Assembly (NCBI GenBank): GCA_016789785.1
Contig: JAEUQE010000197.1
Span: forward strand, 1-17,348
Direction of reading: 5' to 3'
From: Bryobacterales bacterium
GTDB taxonomy: Bacteria; Acidobacteriota; Terriglobia; Bryobacterales; Bryobacteraceae
DNA: 17,348 nucleotides
The notes under the pieces were generated by a model that worked only from the letters and a program-made list of their open reading frames with translations, was not told the origin of the DNA and made no database searches. Position numbers and translations under genes: made by a program. Within the stretch, counting starts at the first letter, position 1. Every line of letters begins with the position of its first letter. This document shows, piece by piece, positions 6,737-13,570 of the stretch.

Positions 6737-8266
6737 ATGAAGCTCAACCGGCGAGATCTGCTCCGCGCCGCCGCTGCGATGGCCTGGCCACTGGCGCAAC
6801 ACGGCACTGCACAATCAGGCTCCGCTCAACAGGGTTCTGCAAGACCTGGCAAGCGCCCCAACATCCTCTTCATGATTGCCGACGACTGGGGACGCGGCCA
6901 CGCCGGCGCCTATGGAACCAACTGGATCAAGACTCCGGCCTTCGATCGCGTCGCGCGCGAAGGCGTGCTCTTCACCAACTGCTTCACGTCGAATCCCAAG
7001 TGTTCGCCCTCCCGTGCCACGATCCTCACCGGACGCAACTCCTGGCAACTGAAGGAAGCCATCAATCACTTCTCGATCTTTCCGAATGACTTCGCAGTGT
7101 ATCCCACGCTGCTGGAAAAGGCCGGCTATCACGTCGGGCTCACGGGCAAGGGCTGGGGCCCGGGCGACTTCCGCTCCACCGGCTGGCCGCACAATCCCGC
7201 CGGCCACGAATATCAGAAGCGCACGCTGAAGCCGCCATATCAGGGAATCTCGAATCGCGACTACGCCGGCAACTTCGAGGACTTCCTGGCGGCGCGCCCG
7301 AAGGACACGCCGTTCTGTTTCTGGCTTGGAACTCAGGAGCCGCATCGCGCCTATGAAATGGGCTCCGGTGAGCGCGCGGGCCGCAATCCGTCCGAAGTGG
7401 TGTTACCGAAGTATTATCCGAACAATCGCGTGATTCGAAACGACATGCTGGATTACGCGCTGGAAGTGGAATGGATGGACCAGCACTTTGGCAAGGCGCT
7501 GGCACAGTTGGAACGAATCGGCGAACTCGACAACACGCTCATCGTCGTTACGTCGGATCATGGCATGCCGTTCCCGCGCGTGAAAGGCCAGATCTATGAG
7601 GATGGCTTCCACATTCCACTGGCCGTGCGCTGGGGCAACACGTTCCAGGGCGGCCGCGTGGTGGACGACTTCATCAACTTCCGTGATCTTGCGCCGACGT
7701 TCCTGGAGGCCGCCGGCATGAAGCCCGCGCCCACCATGACGGGCAAGAGCTTTCTCGATGTCTTGAAGTCGAACCGCGCTGGAGTTGTCGATGCCTCGCG
7801 CGACTTCATGATCATCTGCAAGGAGCGGCACGATCTCGGCAGGCCGAACGATCAGGGCTATCCCGTGCGCGCCATTCGCACACGCGAGTATCTCTACGTG
7901 CGCAATTACGAGCCGGATCGCTGGCCGGTGGGTAATCCGGAGACCGGCTATCGCAACTGCGATGCGAGCCCGACCAAGGATTTCCTGACCAGCAGTTTCA
8001 ATGAATACTACCGGCTTTCGTTCGGTAAGCGGCCGGCAGAGGAACTCTACGACTTGAAGGCGGATGCGGAGTGTGTTCGCAATCTGGCCACCGATTTGAA
8101 TCTCGCCGCGACCAAGCGCAAGCTGCAGGCGAAGATGAACGAGACACTGCGAGCCGAGGGCGATCCTCGTGCGCTGGGGCAAGCGGAGTTCTTCGATACG
8201 ATTCAGTACACTGGTCCGCGGCCTCACGCGTATGACGAGTGGTTGAAGCATCAGCGGGCACAGTAG
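6737..8266 (+). CDS. Tat-exported sulfatase, heparan-N-sulfatase-like, 509 aa
   Basis: The ATG at 6737 is preceded by AAAGGA (6722-6727) at 9 nt and begins a Tat-like signal peptide: LNRRDLLRAAAAMAWPLAQ with the twin Arg at residues 5-6. The reading frame is open further upstream to 6566, but that extension would bury the signal. The enzyme has the metal site IADDWG (D49, D50). The sulfatase signature CSPSRATILTGR has C89, the residue converted to formylglycine, with R93. SDHGM supplies D274/H275, and K284 follows. Blocks such as GRNSWQLKEAINH, GYHVGLTGKGW and TQEPHRAYE resemble the N-sulfoglucosamine sulfohydrolase group, so an N- or O-sulfated sugar is a reasonable substrate guess; the exact ester is not determined. 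It acts in the periplasm. It is divergent from the PEP-CTERM remnant and is followed 112 nt later by the kinase gene. Confidence 0.9.
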   Translation: MKLNRRDLLRAAAAMAWPLAQHGTAQSGSAQQGSARPGKRPNILFMIADDWGRGHAGAYGTNWIKTPAFDRVAREGVLFTNCFTSNPKCSPSRATILTGRNSWQLKEAINHFSIFPNDFAVYPTLLEKAGYHVGLTGKGWGPGDFRSTGWPHNPAGHEYQKRTLKPPYQGISNRDYAGNFEDFLAARPKDTPFCFWLGTQEPHRAYEMGSGERAGRNPSEVVLPKYYPNNRVIRNDMLDYALEVEWMDQHFGKALAQLERIGELDNTLIVVTSDHGMPFPRVKGQIYEDGFHIPLAVRWGNTFQGGRVVDDFINFRDLAPTFLEAAGMKPAPTMTGKSFLDVLKSNRAGVVDASRDFMIICKERHDLGRPNDQGYPVRAIRTREYLYVRNYEPDRWPVGNPETGYRNCDASPTKDFLTSSFNEYYRLSFGKRPAEELYDLKADAECVRNLATDLNLAATKRKLQAKMNETLRAEGDPRALGQAEFFDTIQYTGPRPHAYDEWLKHQRAQ

Positions 8267-8378
8267 GGGCGGGCTGGAACTTGCAGAAGTATGGAAACGC
8301 AGCAAACACCGGCTTGATCGCGATCCGGTCGCGCTTCTTCTTCCGCGGGAGTGGGATGTGCGTTAGTGTTGAGTAGAG

Positions 8379-10157
8379 ATGCGCATCGGACGATACGAGA
8401 TTGACCGGGAGTTGGGGCGGGGCGCCATGGGTATCGTCTATCTCGCCGCCGACCCTACTATCGGCCGTCCGGTCGCCATCAAGACGGTGAATATCTCGAT
8501 GTTGAGCGATCCCGGGCAGGAAGCCGTGCTGCGCGACCGGTTGATCCGCGAAGCGCGCTCCGCCGCACTGCTGTCGCATCCAGGCATCGTGAAGGTGTAT
8601 GACGCCGTGGAGCAGGATGGCGCGACGTGCCTCGTCATGGAGTATGTCGAGGGACAGCCGCTGTCGGTGTTGCTGGGAGCGAAAGCGGTGGATCGCGCTC
8701 TCTTCGCCAACATCCTTCAGCAGGTGGGGGCGGCGCTCGATTACGCGCACGGCGCGGGCGTGATCCATCGCGACGTGAAGCCGGCGAACGTGCTGGTCAC
8801 TCGCGACCGGTTGGCGAAGGTGACGGATTTCGGGCTGGCCCGGGTGAGCGGGCGCAAGACCACGTACGCCGCAGGCTTCCTGGGCACTCCAGGCTACATG
8901 GCTCCGGAACAGATCAAGGATGAGGCGGTGAACGGGCAAACCGACCAGTTCGCGCTGGCGGTGATGGCCTATGAGTATTTCACGGGACGCAAGCCATTCG
9001 ACGCCGAGGCCATCACGTCGCTAATCTTCAAGATCCTTCAGGATCCGATGCCGTCCACAGGGCTTGGGGATGCCGTGGATAGCGTGTTCGGACGCGCCCT
9101 TGCCAAGGACCCGGCACAGCGGTTTCCGAGTTGTAGCGGGTTTGTGGCCGAGCTTCAGGAGGCGCTTCAGCGAGGACTGGTGCTGGGTGCGGGCGCCCGG
9201 TATGCCGCGCCAACGGGTGCGCCTTCGCCGCATCAAACCGTCACCGTGCAGGTTCCTGTCGCGTCGAAGGGTAGCAGTTCTTGGAGGCCTGTGCTGGCGG
9301 GCGTGATGACGTTCGTTCTACTGGGAGGCGGATGGTACGCCTTGCAGCGCCGCTCTGCTTCATCGGAGAGCGCGGTTGCGCGCCGAGGGGAAGCGAGTCC
9401 TCCCGCGCCGCCCGCGGCGCCTTTGGATCCACCGCCGCCGGCAAGTGGTGGGACACCGGCCGCTCGCGCGGTATCCACGGGCGAGCCTGCCCGGCCCGCT
9501 GCTCCGGTCGCCGAGGCGAGGTCCGCCGCGCGGGATATCGCCCCAAAGCCCAGGGAAACGGCCAAACCAGAGCCCGTCAAGCCCGTAGAGGCGGCCAAGG
9601 CAGAGCCTTCGCCTCCGAAGCCGGCGCCTGAACCCGCGCCGCCGAGGATCCGGATGCGCGTGGTCACTCAGCCCCCCGGCGCGGTGTTGGTGTTTGATGG
9701 AAACCCCGAAGTTACTTGCGTAAGTCCCTGCGAGAAGGAGTTTCTTGCGGGCGCGCACACCGTGAGAGCGATGCTGACCGGCCACCGGGAAGTAACTTCG
9801 CCTTTCGACTTACCCGGGCCGGGGAGCTTGGCGATTGTTCTCGAACGCCAGCAGGGGGTGATTGCCTTTGATGAATCGTTGCGGGGCGCGACGATCTTTC
9901 TGGATGGGCAGGAAGCCTCCGTGCGGCCGCCCGCCGAGTTGCAGGTGCCGGCCGGCGACCACCAGGTTCGGCTTGCGGCGCCAAACGGGACGGTGTTCTT
10001 TGAGCGCACGCTGACCGTGAAGCATCAGGGCAGAATTGTGGTGAAGGGCCCGCAGCAGTCGCAGCCGGCGCAACAAGTGCAGCAACCCGCTGCTCCCCTG
10101 GAGGAGCCGGTTCGCAAACGCCGCCCGCCAACGCTCTTCAAGAAGCGCAACCCCTGA
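8379..10157 (+). CDS. Membrane-anchored Ser/Thr protein kinase with PEGA region, 592 aa
   Basis: Residues 6-265 are a complete Hanks-type kinase: Gly-loop ELGRGAMGIVY, VAIK with K35, a Glu in the C-helix (E58), catalytic loop HRDVKPAN (D132), DFG at 150-152 and APE at 175-177. All catalytic residues are present, so it should be active. One transmembrane helix lies at about 303-322, after which a long Pro/Ala/Glu linker (about 335-422) leads outside. Residues about 424-490 form a PEGA-like domain (VVTQPPGAVLVFDG, two Cys at 447 and 451, GAHTVRAMLTGH), and a second, weaker one spans about 492-556. The last 20 residues are basic. PEGA domains in such kinases are thought to bind surface or peptidoglycan ligands. 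The Shine-Dalgarno is weak (GAGTAGAG). Its substrate is unknown and the neighbours do not decide it. Confidence 0.92.
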   Translation: MRIGRYEIDRELGRGAMGIVYLAADPTIGRPVAIKTVNISMLSDPGQEAVLRDRLIREARSAALLSHPGIVKVYDAVEQDGATCLVMEYVEGQPLSVLLGAKAVDRALFANILQQVGAALDYAHGAGVIHRDVKPANVLVTRDRLAKVTDFGLARVSGRKTTYAAGFLGTPGYMAPEQIKDEAVNGQTDQFALAVMAYEYFTGRKPFDAEAITSLIFKILQDPMPSTGLGDAVDSVFGRALAKDPAQRFPSCSGFVAELQEALQRGLVLGAGARYAAPTGAPSPHQTVTVQVPVASKGSSSWRPVLAGVMTFVLLGGGWYALQRRSASSESAVARRGEASPPAPPAAPLDPPPPASGGTPAARAVSTGEPARPAAPVAEARSAARDIAPKPRETAKPEPVKPVEAAKAEPSPPKPAPEPAPPRIRMRVVTQPPGAVLVFDGNPEVTCVSPCEKEFLAGAHTVRAMLTGHREVTSPFDLPGPGSLAIVLERQQGVIAFDESLRGATIFLDGQEASVRPPAELQVPAGDHQVRLAAPNGTVFFERTLTVKHQGRIVVKGPQQSQPAQQVQQPAAPLEEPVRKRRPPTLFKKRNP

Positions 10158-10790
10158 AACTGCGTGGCACATGATTCGCGCGCACGCAATACGCACTTCG
10201 TGCGCCGGTAGGAACGAGCGTGGCGCAGGCAGCGTAGGCGCCCACTTGTGCTGTACGGGTTCTCGATCCGGCACGCCGGACTGCGACGAGTGGCGAAGGG
10301 GGCGGGAAGCTCCCTCATGAAACGCATGGCTGAAGTGGCCGAAACGCCGGAGTCCGCGGTTTCCGAATCTGGGCGGTAGGGAAAGGCCGCTGGCCTGATC
10401 CGCAGCCTGGCAACCTCCCGCGTCATCGCTGCTGAGCCAACGTACTCGAATGGTGCTCACGGTGGGCGTGCGAGAGGATACAAGCAAGGCCTCGACACGA
10501 TTGTGTGCGCCAGGGTGAATCCGGCGTTATGGCGATCCGAGCGCTGGACGTGCGCGCCGTAGCCATCCCGTGCAAACCCGAAATCATGCAAATGGTGCGC
10601 GCAGCCGCCGCTGTTTCCTACTGCAGCTTACGGGTTCCGCGGGCGCTTCTCCGTCTTCTCCCTCACACATGGCCGGCGCGGTGGATTCCCAGGGAGTCGA
10701 CACCTCCGTTCGGCTTTGGCGTGTACCACTTCCGCTCCGAAGGGCGAAGTTACAGCCAGTTACGTAGTGTCTGGGTCGCGGGCGGCTGTG
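10158..10790. other. Unexplained 633-bp gap between convergent genes
   Basis: The flanking genes run toward each other, so no promoter is needed here, yet the gap is long. I find no complete gene with a ribosome binding site. GC hairpins are present: CGCAC-TTC-GTGCG at 10193-10205, TCCGG-CACG-CCGGA at 10267-10280 and AGGCC-GCT-GGCCT at 10384-10396. None is followed by a T-run, so no intrinsic terminator is called. The one coding-like trace is the broken frame at 10317-10562, listed separately. No tRNA-like or group II intron domain V-like sequence was recognised. Confidence 0.5.
10317..10562 (+). pseudogene. Possible decayed short gene, 82-codon frame with one internal amber codon
   Basis: From ATG at 10317 the frame reads MKRMAEVAETPESAVSESGR, meets TAG at 10377-10379, then stays open for 60 further codons (GKAAGLIRSLATSRVIAAEP and on) to TAG at 10560-10562. 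If the first TAG were CAG (Gln), the product would be 81 residues. The frame is also open upstream for about 35 codons. No domain is recognised. I cannot exclude that this is non-coding structured DNA and the open frame is chance. Confidence 0.25.
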
Positions 10791-11078
10791 TTAGAAGGGG
10801 CGGTCGGGCATTCCCCGGCGGAGCCAGACTTCGTACGGCACCAGCACGTTGAAGAAGTACATCACAAGGAGCAGGACCATGGTGGCGACGCAGGCCGCGA
10901 TTGTCCAGCGTCCGATGCGTGTTTCGCGGCGCCAGAACCCGATCGCGGCGCCGGCGAGAAACAATGGTATCAGCCAAAGCAGGTTGTAACCGATGTGATT
11001 CTCGGGGTAACGGAGCAGCCGGAGGACGATCGCCGCCCAGAAAACCGATAGTCCAATGAGTACATTGCGCGGACTCAG
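10791..11078 (-). CDS. Small three-helix membrane protein, 95 aa, probable CTG start
   Basis: The protein has three clear hydrophobic segments at about residues 5-22, 31-49 and 57-79 and ends in a short polar tail (RRGMPDRPF). The usable start appears to be CTG at 11078-11076, which overlaps the TGA of the preceding gene (CTGA). It is backed by an excellent Shine-Dalgarno, AAAGGAG at 11093-11087, with an 8-nt spacer. The only upstream ATG in frame (11180) would overlap the neighbour by about 100 nt and add a hydrophilic segment lacking membrane-protein character. No ATG or GTG in frame precedes the first helix. I do not recognise the family. Tight overlap with the His/Cys protein suggests coupled translation and a shared function. 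The existence of the gene is fairly sure; the start is inferred. Confidence 0.7.
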   Translation of the reverse strand: MSPRNVLIGLSVFWAAIVLRLLRYPENHIGYNLLWLIPLFLAGAAIGFWRRETRIGRWTIAACVATMVLLLVMYFFNVLVPYEVWLRRGMPDRPF

Positions 11079-11926
11079 GGGAGGAACTCCTTTCCCTCCA
11101 TGCGGGCGCCGCCTCCGATCATGCCGTTCTTTCCCCGCTTGTAGGCCCAAAGATACACCACAGTGGAAGAATTCGTCCATTCGACATAGGTGGAGTAGCT
11201 TTGGGAGAAGTAAGCATAGCCCGCCTGGCCGACGGTTCGCACTTTCTGCGATTTGGCGAGCACTTCGGCGGGCGTCCAGCCGCGCGCGGCGGCGACCCCG
11301 GTGTTACATCCATGCAGGATCAACTGGGCGCCGGGAAGCCAGGGCAGCGATGGCAGGGACTGTAACTCACCTTTGGAGATGGTGCCGTCCTCCCCACCAC
11401 CGCCTTTGAACTCCAGCCCATCCTCGCCTTCGCCCTTCGATGCGTGGCTGAAGACGCGTCCGTCCTTGACGCCGGAGCCCTTGGCCTGCGCCTGGTTGTA
11501 GACATCCTGCCAGGCGGCTTTGAACTCGGCCGCGGTAGTTACTTCATGCATGATGATCTTCGACGTCCCCGGATTGATGGGCTTGGTTTTGAGCTCCGCT
11601 TTCCAGTGTTCGGCGGCGCGGCGGAATGCTCCGTCGGGAACTTTGTAATAAATTGCGAAATAAATATCAATGGCGGGATCCAGGAGTACCGTGGTGAAGC
11701 TGGAACTGTTCGGGTTTACGGTGCCCGCATGTCCCTTTGGGCGGTAGCCGGGGGCCGTGATGGCGAAGGTGATGGGGCCTTCTTCCAACTCCTCAAAGGT
11801 TGCGACACCGTCAGCGGCCGTGCTTGCCATTGCCGGGGGCACACGCATGGCGAGCACGCTGGCTCCCGCGACCGGGGCGCCGGTATCCGATCGCTTGACG
11901 AGTACTCCGAATCTACCTTTTGCCAT
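11075..11926 (-). CDS. Ig-like domain plus caspase-like His/Cys domain protein, 283 aa
   Basis: Residues 5-82 look like a carboxypeptidase-regulatory/transthyretin-like beta domain (GVLVKRSDTGAPVAGASV, then DGVATFEELEEGPITFAI). Residues about 85-283 form a second domain with a His in VFSHASKGEG (H161) and a Cys in LILHGCNTG (C207). The Cys ends a hydrophobic strand, and the order His then Cys about 46 residues later is that of clan CD (caspase/CHAT/DUF4347-like) peptidases. The later block TVGQAGYAYFSQSYSTYV looks family-specific. No signal peptide is seen, which is odd for a protein with an Ig-like domain. It begins 14 nt after the DUF1080 gene with a modest Shine-Dalgarno (AGGCGGA) and overlaps the membrane-protein gene downstream. 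Peptidase activity is inferred from the two motifs only. Confidence 0.7.
   Translation of the reverse strand: MAKGRFGVLVKRSDTGAPVAGASVLAMRVPPAMASTAADGVATFEELEEGPITFAITAPGYRPKGHAGTVNPNSSSFTTVLLDPAIDIYFAIYYKVPDGAFRRAAEHWKAELKTKPINPGTSKIIMHEVTTAAEFKAAWQDVYNQAQAKGSGVKDGRVFSHASKGEGEDGLEFKGGGGEDGTISKGELQSLPSLPWLPGAQLILHGCNTGVAAARGWTPAEVLAKSQKVRTVGQAGYAYFSQSYSTYVEWTNSSTVVYLWAYKRGKNGMIGGGARMEGKEFLP
11087..11093 (-). promoter_or_regulatory. Shine-Dalgarno AAAGGAG deciding the CTG start
   Basis: AAAGGAG on the minus strand lies inside the last codons of the preceding gene and ends 8 nt before CTG at 11078-11076. It is one of the best ribosome binding sites in the window and has no other possible start codon at a usable distance in the frame of the membrane protein. 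Confidence 0.6.
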
Positions 11927-11940
11927 TGTATCCGCCTAAT

Positions 11941-13142
11941 TCACTTTGAGCCTTCGAGGACTTCCACGTCCTTGAACCACACCTCGGTCGGGCGGCGGCT
12001 GCCGTGGACTTGCAGTACCACGCGGCCCTCCTTGCTGCCCTGCGAATCGTCCGCGAGGTCGAGGGTCTTCACGCCGTTCAAGTGAAACACAATGCGGCTG
12101 CCGTGAACCGATGCGGTCAATTCATTCCAGTCATCCGATCGAACGGCGGCGTTATCGGGCGGGCCCGCCACCCAGCGGCGTCCACCTACTTCGAACAATC
12201 CGCCCGAGCCTTTTGCGTCATCGATCTCGACTTCGTAACCTGCGTGGGTTTCCGGATGAGCTCTTACAAAGAAGCCGCTGTTGCCTTGTGTAAGTTTGTA
12301 CTTGACGCGCACGGTTGCATCGCGAAAAGCACGGTTCGAAGTAAGGAAGCCGGTACGGGCATCGTCGGGCTTTGTTTTGGCGTGAATCGCTCCGTTTTCG
12401 ACCGTCCAGGCGCCGCCACCCTGTGTCAGCCATCCAGCAAAGTCGCGCCCATTCCAGAGGGGGCGCCACGCATGACGGCCATTGTCCTGGATGCGAATGT
12501 TGCGCCAGCGGACCTGCGCGGGTTTCTCGCCTTTGTAGGAATGGACTTGGAGCGCGATGAAACCGGTCAGATCCATGGAGTCTGTAAGATCGGCGCAGGG
12601 AACATCGTTTATCCACACGCGCATGCGGTCACCGGTGGCTTCAATGCGATAGCGATTCCATTGGTTGTCCTTGAAGGCCTTGCTCGCAATGGGATCGCTG
12701 GAGATATTGGCGACCCAACCGCGGCGGGCCTCATCGTAGATGCCGCCGGACGCACCCGACTTCTCATTCGCGATCTCGACCTGATATCCGTGGACACGGC
12801 CTGCCGGGTGTTTGCGGGCACGAACTGGCCGCCGTTGAAGGTCATGACGCTCGCATCCGCGCCGTATCTATGAGACCGGATCTGGATGCCGGAGTTGAGC
12901 GACGGATCGGTTTTGGCTTCGAGTTCGAGGACGAAATCGCCATACTCGCGATCGGTGCACAGAAAGCTGTTGGGGCTCCCCTCCGCGGTGGTGCCGACGA
13001 TTTCGCCGTTCACCACTTCGTACTTCGCCTGGCCGTTGCATTGGGTCCAGCCGCGAAGAGTCTTGCCGTCGAACAAAGGCTGCCATTTGCTCTGGGCGGC
13101 GGCGGGCCACGCCAGAAGCGCAAGAACAAGGATACGCGTCAT
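11941..13142 (-). pseudogene. Secreted two-domain DUF1080 (3-keto-disaccharide hydrolase-like) protein, frameshifted
   Basis: The ATG at 13142 starts a Sec signal peptide (MTRILVLALLAWPAAAQ) followed by a DUF1080 domain (PLFDGKTLRGWTQCNG, YEVVNGEIVGTT, LNSGIQIRSH). At about 12801-12803 the frame breaks after NTRQ. One frame over, at GGC 12801, the domain continues as GRVHGYQVEIANEKSGASGG, GIYDEARRGWVANI and WNRYRIEATGDRMRVWINDV. A second DUF1080 domain follows (PLWNGRDFAGWLTQGGGAWT to VWFKDVEVLEGSK). One base missing, or two extra, would account for it; repaired, the protein has about 400 residues. The site is not a recognisable slippery sequence. It may be a true recent mutation or a sequence error. 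From family knowledge such proteins act on glycans outside the inner membrane. It heads a minus-strand operon with the His/Cys protein (14-nt gap). Confidence 0.85.
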
Positions 13143-13243
13143 GCGACAAGTATATCCGCTGGCGGATCGAGTGGCCAGTCCCGTGGAAGGTGTGCGGCGG
13201 GCACGGGATGGCACGGAAAACGATCGGTGCGCTTCACGGAAAT

Positions 13244-13318
13244 GTAACCGCAACGACATGCACGCTTGTAATGTCGATGGCAACTGGATCGAAATCGCAA
13301 GCATGACGATCCGGTTAC
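13244..13318. repeat. Imperfect inverted repeat, 18-nt arms with 39-nt loop
   Basis: The left arm at 13244-13261 (GTAACCGCAACGACATGC) pairs with the right arm at 13301-13318 (GCATGACGATCCGGTTAC) at 15 of 18 positions, in the same register throughout. The outer 7 bp are perfect. It could be a large RNA hairpin, a paired operator or the trace of a small mobile element. Nothing in the sequence decides between these. Confidence 0.5.
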
Positions 13319-13557
13319 TCCGCAATGGCTGCAATTCTGAGCGATGATCGCTTCTGCAGGCAGCAAAACCAATCACTTAGCGGCAGCCTAGGCTTGTGAA
13401 GCCGTCGGAGGATATTCACGGGAAAGTTGTCGATTTGTAACACTTGGCTGAGTATCATTCCAAATGTCGCGGTCGTGGTGCGCTAACACCCCCACTGGCG
13501 GGCCATAGACCTGGCAGGCCAAACATGAAGATTGGATTACAAAGCTGGGCCTGCGAC

Positions 13558-13564
13558 GAAAGGG
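13558..13564 (+). promoter_or_regulatory. Shine-Dalgarno GAAAGGG deciding the TTG start of the TonB receptor
   Basis: GAAAGGG ends 6 nt before TTG at 13571, whose frame begins at once with a clean Sec signal peptide (QRFRIVSLLILAFSHSAAYA). The alternative TTG at 13532 has no comparable site and would add 13 polar residues before the signal. Confidence 0.65.
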
Positions 13565-13570
13565 TACTGT

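Larger units (their letters stand above)
13143..13570. other. Divergent intergenic region between the DUF1080 and TonB receptor genes
   Basis: This must hold promoters for both directions. Visible elements are a 6-bp-arm inverted repeat (ATCCGC-TG-GCGGAT, 13154-13167) 12 nt before the DUF1080 start, a long imperfect inverted repeat at 13244-13318 (listed separately), and an AT-richer patch at 13424-13463 with a TATCAT -10-like box at 13453-13458. No -35 box has good spacing, so no promoter is called. No additional gene is credible here. Confidence 0.5.

Noticed and set aside
7403..8305. A 300-codon minus-strand frame over the sulfatase.
   Set aside because: Shadow of the sulfatase, whose catalytic motifs lie on the plus strand.
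8308..8329. Inverted repeat ACCGG...CCGGT enclosing GATCGCGATC as a terminator after the sulfatase.
   Set aside because: The stem is short with a 12-nt loop and no proper T-run; chance is likely.
10193..10205. Hairpin CGCAC-TTC-GTGCG as the terminator of the kinase gene.
   Set aside because: The stem is only 5 bp and no T-run follows.
10158..10790. A group II intron in the convergent gap.
   Set aside because: A GTGCG-like 5' word and hairpins were noticed, but no domain V-like hairpin or reverse transcriptase is present.
12801..12803. Programmed frameshifting in the DUF1080 gene.
   Set aside because: No slippery heptamer or nearby stimulatory structure was seen; mutation or sequence error is simpler.
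13143..13376. N-terminal extension of the DUF1080 frame upstream of 13142.
   Set aside because: It would bury the Sec signal peptide behind 78 residues without domain character.
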